Positions 8,517 through 16,804 of a stretch of DNA of 55,470 nt are shown here, in pieces. This DNA is from an uncultured Planctomycetaceae bacterium (GTDB lineage: Bacteria > Planctomycetota > Planctomycetia > Planctomycetales > Planctomycetaceae), in the NCBI GenBank assembly GCA_913031625.1, contig CAJWGB010000008.1:1-55470 (forward strand), given 5' to 3'. The translations under genes were made by a program, and so were the position numbers. Position 1 is the stretch's first letter. Every line of letters begins with the position of its first letter. The notes under the pieces are model-generated. The model did no database searches. It was not told the DNA's origin and saw only the letters and a list, made by a program, of their open reading frames with translations.

Positions 8517-8951
8517 ATGGCTGATCCGGACAAGCGCCCGGCCGTTCCTCACCATACTGTTGTGCACGCCGAAGCAACAGTATCGGCCTCCGCCGAGAGG
8601 GATATTCAATCGCAGTTCAAGGACGCTGGTACGTTTGAGTTCGTGGATCCGCTACTCGCGGAACTGGAACAGGCGTTGAACACGGACGAACGATCCCACG
8701 ACCCGATCGTCGACGGGACGTCAGAGATCGGACGCCTTTGCGTGACGGCGAATAAGAAGCAGGGACTGGACCAGTTAATCCACGAGGAGGCGGGGCTTGA
8801 TCCGCTCCTGACCCTCAAAGCCATTGTGCGGACGTGTGACGAAGTGCTGCAATCAGACACTCCAGATGCTGCGACTCAGCTGGGGCCGGAAGATGTGAGG
8901 TGGCTGAAACTGCTTCGGGCGATCGAAGTTCAGGATGAGCAGCAGGAGTGA
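8517..8951 (+). CDS. Acidic hypothetical protein
   Basis: A 144-residue, strongly acidic, soluble protein with no recognised motif. Residues about 15-60 and 95-140 look helical; the middle contains a VTANKKQGLDQLIHEEAGLDPLLTL stretch. There is no signal peptide or membrane segment. It is transcribed away from the cyclase gene, with the two starts only about 30 bases apart. If the upstream in-frame ATG at 8484 is used, the two start codons overlap on opposite strands. The later ATG at 8517 is preferred because it does not run into the cyclase coding region. It converges on the sulfatase gene. Confidence 0.55.
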   Translation: MADPDKRPAVPHHTVVHAEATVSASAERDIQSQFKDAGTFEFVDPLLAELEQALNTDERSHDPIVDGTSEIGRLCVTANKKQGLDQLIHEEAGLDPLLTLKAIVRTCDEVLQSDTPDAATQLGPEDVRWLKLLRAIEVQDEQQE

Positions 8952-9000
8952 TGCCTCAGTCAGCAAACCATGCTGAAGGGTGGGCTTGAGGAACTCTGGA

Positions 9001-10752
9001 CTACTTGATTTCCACGACCCGAAACGGAACCGCCGGCGAGTGGATCTGGTGCACCGTTCCATCCCGACTTTCCACAACGAACACGCCTCCGATTCTGGCC
9101 TTGATTCTTACTTTCTGGCCAGGCTTCAGGGCGATTGCACGGCCACGTCTCCCGAGCGGAGTGATCGGGTAAACGGTGACGGCCGTATCTTTCTGATTAT
9201 GAAACGCAAGGTCTGCCTGCCAGCGCCCGGCATTTGGGTTTGAATGAACGGCCGGCACCATCTGCAGCGGCCGTCGTGGGTGGTCTTTCAAGAGTTTCTG
9301 CGCCAGTTCTTTGACTGTGTCAGGCGCAGTCTCGGCAATGTTTTTGGACTCTGAATGATTTGCCGTGTGATCGTAGAGTTCCGTCGCAGTTACTTTGCCG
9401 GTTGAAAACTCACGCCACTCAACAAATCGGTGAGTCCGTGTGCGAATGGCGTACCCCATATACTCAGCGTCTTCATGGCGCCGGTAGTACTGGCTGAATG
9501 CAGCCCCGGATAGCTGCGCCGATCTGTCCTCCAGAACGTCCAGCAGACTCTCACCATCTGTAAACTCCGGGCGCGGTACTCCTGCCAGTTCACAGATCGT
9601 TGGAAACAAATCCAGCAACTCAACCGGCTGCTCGCAGCTCTCACCGGCTCGCGCCATCTGAGGAGCAGAGATAATCAGCGGAACGCGAGTATCGATTTCA
9701 TAGTTCGACATCTTGCCCCAGCCATTGAATTCGCCGAGCTTCCAGCCATGGTCACTCCAGAGCACAACGATGGTGTTGTCGGCTTCCCCCGTTTCTTCAA
9801 GAGCGTCAAGAAGCCGCCCGATCTGAGCATCCACATAACTGACACATGCATAGTAGCCGTGCATCAGATGTCGCGCCTGATCCTCAGTGACACGTTTTTC
9901 GTCCCAGGGTCCGGGGAAATCGACAAGGTCGACGTAATGAGTCAGCTCATAACTGTTTGACAGCGCGTACGGGGGCGTATTCGGCGTGACATTCTGGTCG
10001 GTAATCACCGGTAAGAGTTGTGGGTCGTGCAGATCCCAATACTTTTTCGGTGCGATCCATGCGAGGTGCGGCCGGATATAGCCCATCGCGAGGAAGAAGG
10101 GAGCATCCTCAGCGGCCAGCCGTTTCAGATCCTGGATGGCCATGTTTGTCCGCGCCCCGTCGATAAGGCGGTTGTCTTCCACGTCCGGCGCAGCTGTGCT
10201 GGGTCCGCGCAGATTGTTCTTTCGCCAGTCACTGGCGGGCAATTCCTGTTGAACTGCTTTGATCCGCTGAGGAGTTCCTGCGGGATACGGAGTCTGGATC
10301 CGAGGTGACTGGCGAATTGGCTCGCTCCATGACTGCGGATCAGGCGTTGGATTGTGAAAGATCTTGCCATGACTCACTGCCGTGTAGCCAGATCGTCTTA
10401 ACCACTGAGGCAGCGTCACTGCATCAGGCTTTGCTTCCCGGAAATGAATTGGCAGCGTCCAGACACCCAGTTTGTCGGGCCTGAGTCCTGTCATCAGACT
10501 TGCGCGAGACGGATTACAAACAGCCACCTGACAGTGAGCATTGTCAAACCGCATGCCACGTGACGCCAGACGATCGATATTTGGCGAGACTGCGTGCTCG
10601 TCTCCATAGCACCCTAAAGAAGGCCTGAGGTCGTCGACGGCAATGAACAGAATGTTGGGGTGGCCGGCCTCATCGGCGAATTGTTGAGGCAACTCCAACA
10701 TCACAACAGACGCCATCGAAATGGCTGCAAGCAATCTCAATACAGAATCCAT
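9001..10752 (-). CDS. Exported type I sulfatase (iduronate-2-sulfatase-like)
   Basis: The 583-residue enzyme should hydrolyse sulfate esters on polysaccharides. The formylglycine-forming cysteine is C79 in C-N-P-S-R, so an anaerobic or aerobic sulfatase-maturing enzyme is needed elsewhere in the genome. Metal ligands include D40-D41 (FIAVDDLRP) and the later WSDHGWKLGE segment. The N-terminal 25 residues form a signal peptide. The start at 10752 is set by a GGAGG ribosome site nine bases upstream; an open frame runs on to 10914 but lacks such a site. The gene diverges from a beta-lactamase-like hydrolase. Planctomycetes carry many such sulfatases for algal polysaccharide breakdown; substrate here is unknown. 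Confidence 0.93.
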   Translation of the reverse strand: MDSVLRLLAAISMASVVMLELPQQFADEAGHPNILFIAVDDLRPSLGCYGDEHAVSPNIDRLASRGMRFDNAHCQVAVCNPSRASLMTGLRPDKLGVWTLPIHFREAKPDAVTLPQWLRRSGYTAVSHGKIFHNPTPDPQSWSEPIRQSPRIQTPYPAGTPQRIKAVQQELPASDWRKNNLRGPSTAAPDVEDNRLIDGARTNMAIQDLKRLAAEDAPFFLAMGYIRPHLAWIAPKKYWDLHDPQLLPVITDQNVTPNTPPYALSNSYELTHYVDLVDFPGPWDEKRVTEDQARHLMHGYYACVSYVDAQIGRLLDALEETGEADNTIVVLWSDHGWKLGEFNGWGKMSNYEIDTRVPLIISAPQMARAGESCEQPVELLDLFPTICELAGVPRPEFTDGESLLDVLEDRSAQLSGAAFSQYYRRHEDAEYMGYAIRTRTHRFVEWREFSTGKVTATELYDHTANHSESKNIAETAPDTVKELAQKLLKDHPRRPLQMVPAVHSNPNAGRWQADLAFHNQKDTAVTVYPITPLGRRGRAIALKPGQKVRIKARIGGVFVVESRDGTVHQIHSPAVPFRVVEIK

Positions 10753-10761
10753 ATGTCGTTT

Positions 10762-10766
10762 CCTCC
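10762..10766 (-). promoter_or_regulatory. Ribosome binding site that sets the sulfatase start
   Basis: GGAGG on the minus strand, nine bases before the ATG at 10752. It favours the 583-residue protein over a 637-residue version starting at 10914. Confidence 0.8.
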
Positions 10767-10862
10767 GTACCGGTGGGACTCGATGTCCCTGCCACTTATT
10801 GGTAATTGCACGGTATTCCCGGTATGAACTTATTTGGGGCCATTCATCATGCCACAACAAAT

Positions 10863-10866
10863 GGAG
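10863..10866 (+). promoter_or_regulatory. Ribosome binding site supporting a TTG start
   Basis: GGAG lies seven bases before the TTG at 10874. No in-frame ATG exists between the sulfatase start and the signal peptide of the beta-lactamase-like protein, so this site points to a TTG start. Confidence 0.55.
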
Positions 10867-10873
10867 AACACAA

Positions 10874-11989
10874 TTGGCACCATCATCATTGGCAATAATT
10901 GGGCTCTGTCTCATCTCGGTTCAACTGCCAGCACTCGCGGACGAAGCTCGTCTTACGGACCAGATCAGGGAAACGATTTCAAAGACAATTGACCGCGAAG
11001 GAATTCCCGGCCTGAGTCTCGCGGTCGCGAAGGACAACAGAATTATCTACTCCAGAGCATTTGGCCTGGCGGATGTAGAGAACGACGTTTCTGTGACGAC
11101 CGAAACTCGGTTTCGGACGGCCTCGATCGCCAAGTCAATGACGGCCACACTGATTCTGAAACTGTCAGAGGACGGGCTCCTTGATCTCGACGAAGGAGTC
11201 CAGAAGTACGTCCCTCAGTATCCTGACAAGAAATGGAAGGTGACCAGCAGACAGGTGCTTGGACATCTTGGCGGAATTCGGCACTACAAGTCAAAGTCGG
11301 AAGCATCTTCAACGGAATACTTCAACAGTCTGAAGGCTGCTCTCAGGACATTCGCCGACGACCCGCTTCTGCATGAGCCGGGGACGAAGTTTCGATACTC
11401 CTCATTCGGCTACAATCTGCTGGGCTCAGTGGCAGAAGGCGCAGGCAAAAAGGACTTTATGACATTGCTGAACAAGCATGTTCTGACACCGGCCGGCATG
11501 ACACAAACGGAATCAGATGATCACTTTCGAATCATCAAACGCCGCGCTCGTGGCTATATCCGCCTCGCGCAGCCTGTTCACCAGATTCTTTCGGACAGCA
11601 ATAAAGTTCAGGGGCGACTACTGAACGCTGCGCTTCATGACACCAGCATGAAGATTCCCGGGGGAGGACTGGTCTCCACTCCGGAAGACCTTGTGCGGTT
11701 TGCCATTGCTGTGAACACCCACAAACTGCTGAAGGATGAGACCGTCGGCATGATGTGGACGGCCCAGCAAACGGATGACGGCAAGTCCACAGGCTACGGG
11801 CTTGGGTGGGGCGTTGGGAACAGTGGCAGCCGAAAGACGGTCTCTCACAGTGGGGGGCAGTCGGGCACATCGACAATGCTCCACATGCTGCCCGACAGTG
11901 GCACCTGCGTGGTCATCATGTGTAACCTGCAAGGCGTCAAACTGAGAGCAGCGGCCGCTGAAATCGCGAAACTCGTCTCACCAGAGTAG
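10874..11989 (+). CDS. Secreted serine hydrolase of the beta-lactamase/D-aminopeptidase (class C-like) family
   Basis: This family includes esterases, D-stereospecific peptidases and penicillin-binding proteins. The catalytic S-x-x-K motif is S84-I-A-K87, the Tyr motif is in the FRYSSFGYNLLG segment, and HSGG near residue 330 takes the place of the KTG box. A signal peptide ends in LPALA before DEARL. The start is uncertain: the only in-frame codon that fits is a TTG at 10874 with a GGAG site upstream; its N-region lacks the usual positive charge. An ATG at 10721 is in frame but would overlap the sulfatase. The length (371) suits the family. Divergent pairing with the sulfatase suggests a shared control region. 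Confidence 0.85.
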   Translation: MAPSSLAIIGLCLISVQLPALADEARLTDQIRETISKTIDREGIPGLSLAVAKDNRIIYSRAFGLADVENDVSVTTETRFRTASIAKSMTATLILKLSEDGLLDLDEGVQKYVPQYPDKKWKVTSRQVLGHLGGIRHYKSKSEASSTEYFNSLKAALRTFADDPLLHEPGTKFRYSSFGYNLLGSVAEGAGKKDFMTLLNKHVLTPAGMTQTESDDHFRIIKRRARGYIRLAQPVHQILSDSNKVQGRLLNAALHDTSMKIPGGGLVSTPEDLVRFAIAVNTHKLLKDETVGMMWTAQQTDDGKSTGYGLGWGVGNSGSRKTVSHSGGQSGTSTMLHMLPDSGTCVVIMCNLQGVKLRAAAAEIAKLVSPE

Positions 11990-12000
11990 GTCAGTGTTAA

Positions 12001-12016
12001 CCCGACAGATGTCGGG
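12001..12016. terminator. Short hairpin between convergent genes, possible terminator
   Basis: CCCGACA-GA-TGTCGGG is a perfect seven-pair stem, placed 12 bases after the beta-lactamase-like stop and about 50 bases before the end of the convergent flavoprotein gene. It lacks a long T-run, so it is only a candidate. Confidence 0.35.
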
Positions 12017-12068
12017 AAAGACTCTCTGATGCCAGTGAATTCGATGCCTGAACAGAGAGCAGAGAGGG

Positions 12069-13667
12069 TCAGGAGGAAATCGAACCTGTTGTCAGGTCAA
12101 GCACTTTCATGGCCGCATTGTGGCCTGGGATGCCGCTGACAGCGCCGCCGCGTGCCGCCGATGAGCCGCACAGGAAAATGTTGGCATGGTTGGTTTCCAC
12201 GCCCCATGTTCCCGCACGATCCGGATCATCCGTGAATGGCCAGGTCAGATCTCCGTGAAAGATATTTCCCCGGGGAAGTCGAAGCTCAGACTCCAGATCC
12301 ACGGCACTCTTTGCTTCGACGCACAGGTCACCATTTGCATCAGTCGCCAGACAGTCCTCGATGGGTTCGTCAAGGTACTCGTTGATCCCGGCAAGAAAAG
12401 ATCCCGTCGCCCTGCCGCGCAGTCCTCCGTTATCCTCGGCAAACAGCCGATACGGCATATCCAATCCAAACAAAGTGATTGTATGGAATCCCTGTTCTCG
12501 CAGGTCGGACGACAGGATCGAGTCATCTGTCAGAGTGTGGCAGTAGATTTCTCCCGGAGGCCGGGATGGGAGCGTACCGGTGAGCGTCTGTTCATACGCC
12601 TCAATCTGCTGCTGATACCCTTCATTGAGATGAACCGTACCGGCAAACGCGCTGGCTGCTGAGGTGCGGGTTGCTCTTAATCGCGGCAGGCGTTTCAGCA
12701 GCATATTGATCTTGAATCCCGCGCCTTCAACGCCGTCCTGTGTTTCACTTTGATCCTGCCCCATAAATCCATCAAGCACGTCAGCGGATGCGTTACTGAG
12801 CACGAAGCGCCCGTCGACACAAAACTCCTGTTCGTCAGTGGTGTAGCGGATTGTGCAGTATTTCGGGCCAGGCTCGATGCCGCACACCTCAGCACCCGTC
12901 AACAACTCAGCACCCGCATCGACAGCTGCCGTCGTGAGTTGATTAACAAGTGTCCCCATTCCGCCAACCGGGACCCGCCATTCTCCTGTTCCATTGCCAA
13001 TTACGTGATACAGGAAGCACCGGTTCTGCAGCAGGCTTTCTTCATGCGGATGAACAGACACTCCAATGCGAGCATCCGTCAGCACGAGTCCTCGAACTGC
13101 ATCGTCCTGAATTTCTCGTTCAATGACGCGACCAATGGGTTCCTCAATCAGGGCCTGCCATGCGGCTGTCGCATCCGACGGCAGGCGACTCTTCATCTCC
13201 TGACGAGTCAACAGTGGCTGGGTGAGCCCCGGCCAGACAAGCGAAGCTAACTGTTGCTGCATCTCCTCCAGATGCTGACACCCGCGGTAGTCCTGATCGT
13301 GGCCACAGAACTCACGAAACGCTGCCAGGTTGGCGCCAGGGTCATTGTTTCGAATCAACAGATCACGCCGCCGACCCTCCGCATCAACCACGGGCGTCCA
13401 TGAAGCAGTCTCTCGACTGCGCAGCTTCAGGTTGAGCGATAGATCGTTAACGATCTTCCCCGGAAACAGACTGACGAGGTAAGAATAAACGGACAGTCGC
13501 GCATCGAGCCCGGAGAACACCTGCTTCGACCGTGTCGCTCCGCCAATGGCAGAGTTTCGCTCAAGAACAGCGACTGACAATCCTGCCTTTGCCAGATAGC
13601 ACGCAGACACCAGGCCGTTGTGCCCCCCTCCAACAATCACCACATCATAGTTCGTTTGCTTCGTCAT
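12069..13667 (-). CDS. FAD-dependent oxidoreductase, PYROXD2/phytoene-desaturase-like
   Basis: The 532-residue flavoprotein has an N-terminal dinucleotide-binding fold, VVIVGGGHNGLVSACYLA (about residues 9-26), with the acid E37 closing the second strand and GGATRS just after. The C-terminal FLCGSSAARGGAVSGIPGHNAA segment is the second FAD-contacting block seen in carotenoid desaturases, retinol saturases and PYROXD2 proteins. The HNGL variant of the glycine motif and the SRASY-like block (LSVYSYLVSLFPGK) fit the PYROXD2 branch best. No signal peptide is present. There are no carotenoid biosynthesis genes next to it, so a carotenoid role is not supported by context. It is divergent from a Gfo/Idh/MocA gene. 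Confidence 0.85.
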   Translation of the reverse strand: MTKQTNYDVVIVGGGHNGLVSACYLAKAGLSVAVLERNSAIGGATRSKQVFSGLDARLSVYSYLVSLFPGKIVNDLSLNLKLRSRETASWTPVVDAEGRRRDLLIRNNDPGANLAAFREFCGHDQDYRGCQHLEEMQQQLASLVWPGLTQPLLTRQEMKSRLPSDATAAWQALIEEPIGRVIEREIQDDAVRGLVLTDARIGVSVHPHEESLLQNRCFLYHVIGNGTGEWRVPVGGMGTLVNQLTTAAVDAGAELLTGAEVCGIEPGPKYCTIRYTTDEQEFCVDGRFVLSNASADVLDGFMGQDQSETQDGVEGAGFKINMLLKRLPRLRATRTSAASAFAGTVHLNEGYQQQIEAYEQTLTGTLPSRPPGEIYCHTLTDDSILSSDLREQGFHTITLFGLDMPYRLFAEDNGGLRGRATGSFLAGINEYLDEPIEDCLATDANGDLCVEAKSAVDLESELRLPRGNIFHGDLTWPFTDDPDRAGTWGVETNHANIFLCGSSAARGGAVSGIPGHNAAMKVLDLTTGSISS

Positions 13668-13772
13668 GTGCGGATTCTGACACGTTCGACTCGTGACGCA
13701 ACCGGTCGTTTGCCTACTGACGAGCAGTGACGCGTGATACGATCCTCACTTCATTACTTAGGGAGTATTCTC

Positions 13773-15029
13773 ATGTCGCGATTGTCTCGACGTTCATTCA
13801 CATCTGCACTGGCGGCTGCTCCGGCGGCTCTCGCTGCTGCTGCCAATCCGGTTGTCCTGCCGGATGAACGAGTGCGAATTGGGGCCATTGGTGTTGGCGG
13901 TCGCGGAAGAGGGATTACTCAGAATGCGGCCAGGTATGGCGATGTAGTCGCCGTCGCGGATGTTGATTCTCAGCGAGCGGGCGTCAGTGCGGAGAAGTAT
14001 AAGGCGGACGCTGTCGAAGACTATCGCACCATCCTGGACCGCAAAGACATTGACGCCGTCGTTATTGCCACTCCAGACCACTGGCATTCAAAGATCACAA
14101 TCGACGCGATGCTGTCTGGGAAAGATGTGTACTGTGAGAAACCACTTACACTGACGATCGATGAGGGCAAGCAGATTTGCCAGGTTGTACAACGCTCAGG
14201 CCGGGTCTGTCAGGTGGGAACTCAGCAGCGCAGTGAGTTTCGCCTGTTCTTTCTACAGGCTATTGCCATGATCCGCGACGGCCGGATCGGACAACTCAGG
14301 AAGGTCGTTGCATCGACCGGAGGCGGTCAAACGGGAGGCCCGTTCAAGACGGCTGCTGTGCCGGGGCATCTGAACTGGGACATGTGGCTTGGGCAGGCAC
14401 CGAAGGTTCCCTACACGCCGGAGCGCTGTCATGTGAACTTTCGCTGGTGGCGCGAATACGCGGGAGGTCAAATGACCGACTGGGGCGCTCATCATGTCGA
14501 CATTGCGCTGTGGGCCATTGGTATCCCGGAAAAGGGACAGATGAAGATATCGGGCAAGGGAGACGTACTTCAGGTCGCCAACGGTTACAACATGCCCGCT
14601 CAGTTTGATGTCACCTGCACCATGCCGAACGGGCTCCCGCTCCAACTGGTCACCGGACAGCGTCAGGGCATCCTTTTTGAAGGTGACAAGGGTCGGTTCT
14701 TTGTGAATCGGGGAGGGATCTATGGTGCTCCTGTCGATGCCCTGAAGGATTCGCCCCTTCCTGAGAACGCGATCAGCGATGTCTACGGAGGACGCCAGCC
14801 CGGAGATCATATGCGGAACTTCTTTGAATCCATTGCCTCACGCAAACAGCCGATCTCGGACGTGTTCAGCCATCATCGTGCAGTCTCTGTTCTGCACCTT
14901 GCTAATCTCTGCCTGCTGCTTGGTCGAGAGCTCACCTGGGATCTGGCGACCGAGCAGATCGTCGGCGACAAAGACGCACAACAACAACAGTCTCGTGAAC
15001 AGCGGAAGGGCTATGAGATCACGGTGTGA
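13773..15029 (+). CDS. Tat-exported Gfo/Idh/MocA-family oxidoreductase (copy A)
   Basis: The 418-residue protein has a twin-arginine signal (SRLSRRSFTSALAAAPAALAAA), then an NAD(P)-binding fold starting VRIGAIGVGGRGRG, a TPDHWHSK segment and the VYCEKPLTLT motif whose lysine is the usual catalytic/cofactor residue. The ATG at 13773 has GGGAG eight bases upstream; an in-frame ATG at 13734 would hide the Tat signal. Enzymes of this family oxidise or isomerise sugars and inositols, and Tat export means folding with cofactor before transport. A paralogue with the same layout lies at 47786-49093. Sugar substrate unknown. Confidence 0.9.
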   Translation: MSRLSRRSFTSALAAAPAALAAAANPVVLPDERVRIGAIGVGGRGRGITQNAARYGDVVAVADVDSQRAGVSAEKYKADAVEDYRTILDRKDIDAVVIATPDHWHSKITIDAMLSGKDVYCEKPLTLTIDEGKQICQVVQRSGRVCQVGTQQRSEFRLFFLQAIAMIRDGRIGQLRKVVASTGGGQTGGPFKTAAVPGHLNWDMWLGQAPKVPYTPERCHVNFRWWREYAGGQMTDWGAHHVDIALWAIGIPEKGQMKISGKGDVLQVANGYNMPAQFDVTCTMPNGLPLQLVTGQRQGILFEGDKGRFFVNRGGIYGAPVDALKDSPLPENAISDVYGGRQPGDHMRNFFESIASRKQPISDVFSHHRAVSVLHLANLCLLLGRELTWDLATEQIVGDKDAQQQQSREQRKGYEITV

Positions 15030-15062
15030 CGAGTCCCCGGCGTTCCTCGTCCGTAGTCGCCG

Positions 15063-16448
15063 CTACACTTCGAAAGACTCACCAAACTGAGGCACAATTG
15101 GCGGATGATCACATGTGTCGGCGATGAGTTCCGCCAGTGCTTCGGCTCCGCCCTGTTCGCCGTGCACGATGAAAGCATGCCCACAGCCGCCCTGCTTCTG
15201 CATCTCCCCAAACCACCAGCGGAAATCTTCAGCGTCTGCGTGCGCCGAGAGTCCGGATATTGTTCGCACCTCGGCATTGAGTTCAAACCGACGACCAAAG
15301 ATGTAGACATGCTCTCGGCGATCTACAATCTGGCGACCGAGTGAACCTTTGGCCTGAAAGCCGATGATCATGATGATGTTGTCAGGATCGCCCACGGCAT
15401 TTTTGAGATGATGGACGACTCGACCGTTCTCACACATCCCACTGGCTGAGATCACGACAAATGGTCCCGGTCGCTTGTTAAGTGCGATACTCTCATCACG
15501 ACCACGGGTGTAAGTGAGCCCATCAAAGTCAAAGACGTCGTCGTCGAACTTCAGAGTCTCCTGGACGTCTTCGTCCATGAACTCCTGGTGATCTCGATAG
15601 ATTTCGGTCAGGCGGGTCGCCAGCGGGCTGTCGATGAAAACGGGAACCCGACAAAGAGTATTCTCGTTGCGTAGTTCATTGAGCAGATAGACGAGCAGTT
15701 GTGTTCGCCCCAGGCTGAATGCGGGAATGATAACTTTCGACTGACGTTCGGCTGCGAGCGAAATTACTTCCTGTAGTTCCGCCTTTACGTCTCCGGTGTC
15801 CGGATGGATGCGATTCCCGTAGGTTGACTCGGTGATCACAACGTCACAGCGTTCCTGAGGCACCGGATCATTCAGCAGAGGTTTGTCTCGTCGCCCAAGG
15901 TCTCCCGTGAAGATCAGACGGCGCCATTCTTCGCCGTCGAGGATCTCGATCTCCGAGATCGCCGAACCGAGGATATGGCCGGCATGATGAAAGCGAACTC
16001 GGATCTCCGGGTCGATGGTCTCCCATTTGCCAAACGGCACGTAACGGAATCGCTGCACAACTTCCCGGGCTTCCTCCTCCGTATAGAGCGGCTCCACAGG
16101 TCGGTTTTCTTTCGCGGACCGATAGGCAGCGTCTTCCTTTTGAATCTTCGCACTGTCACGCAGCATCATGGACGCGATGTCGGCGGTCGCCCGGGTGCAG
16201 TAGATATCGCCTTCGTAGCCCGCTTTGATAAGCCCGGGAAGGTTGCCGCTGTGGTCAATGTGGGCATGGGAGAGGATGACGGCATCGAGTCTTCGGGGCG
16301 CGCAGTGGAACCTGGCGTTTTTAGGCCCGGTCTCTTCGTCTCGGCCCTGAAAGAGTCCGCAGTCCAGCAGCAGGCGGCGGGATTCTGTTTCAACAAGGTG
16401 CTGGCTGCCGGTGACTTCGCCGGCAGCTCCAAGAAATGTTAATTGCAT
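15063..16448 (-). CDS. Beta-CASP metallo-beta-lactamase-fold ribonuclease/exonuclease
   Basis: The protein carries the zinc signature SHAHIDHSGNLP (HxHxDH, about residues 60-65). Later metal-binding residues include the TGDLG segment and a HAGHILGS block. A beta-CASP insertion follows, with ISASGMCENGR and a C-terminal SGLSAHADAEDF motif and VHGE, as in RNA-processing MBL nucleases (RNase J/CPSF-73-like, YSH1-type). It should cleave or trim RNA in the cytoplasm. The start at 16448 (MQLTFLGAAGEVTGS) matches where the fold begins; an ATG at 16466 would add six residues. At 461 residues it fits the bacterial CPSF-like subgroup rather than the longer RNase J. Confidence 0.9.
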   Translation of the reverse strand: MQLTFLGAAGEVTGSQHLVETESRRLLLDCGLFQGRDEETGPKNARFHCAPRRLDAVILSHAHIDHSGNLPGLIKAGYEGDIYCTRATADIASMMLRDSAKIQKEDAAYRSAKENRPVEPLYTEEEAREVVQRFRYVPFGKWETIDPEIRVRFHHAGHILGSAISEIEILDGEEWRRLIFTGDLGRRDKPLLNDPVPQERCDVVITESTYGNRIHPDTGDVKAELQEVISLAAERQSKVIIPAFSLGRTQLLVYLLNELRNENTLCRVPVFIDSPLATRLTEIYRDHQEFMDEDVQETLKFDDDVFDFDGLTYTRGRDESIALNKRPGPFVVISASGMCENGRVVHHLKNAVGDPDNIIMIIGFQAKGSLGRQIVDRREHVYIFGRRFELNAEVRTISGLSAHADAEDFRWWFGEMQKQGGCGHAFIVHGEQGGAEALAELIADTCDHPPIVPQFGESFEV

Positions 16449-16804
16449 AGCTAGACGTTCATTCACACTCGGGCATAGCCAGGGGCGTTATTTGCGGGCG
16501 TTCAAAGGGGTAGCAACGGCCGTATTTGTCCGCGCGGACGCCCTCAATTGAGTCGAACTCTCTGGTTTGGCACAAATGGTGAAATATTTGGGGGATCACG
16601 TCCAGGGCAGGTGATTCCGGATCACTCTGAGTTCTGAATCGATAAAATCCGGCTGTGGCCCTTTGTTTGGGCCGAAAACCCTGTCAAATTGCGGTAATTC
16701 TGGCAAACCGGGAAATAGCGGTCAGAATTGCACGAACATTTTCGACCTGATCTGCGGTAGTGGGTCAGCGACCCATGAACATCCTGATTTCAGGAGCCGA
16801 ACGT
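16449..16804. other. Divergent intergenic control region
   Basis: This 356-base gap separates the ribonuclease from the DUF1549/DUF1501 unit and should hold promoters for both. The perfect 12-base palindrome GTCCGCGCGGAC (16528-16539) stands out. The A+T-rich stretch at about 16670-16745 is the likeliest promoter area for the rightward genes. No recognised sigma consensus could be assigned. Confidence 0.45.

Noticed and set aside
16560-16590. TTGGCAC sequence that could be half of a sigma-54 promoter
   Set aside because: The second half (TTGC at the right distance) is missing.
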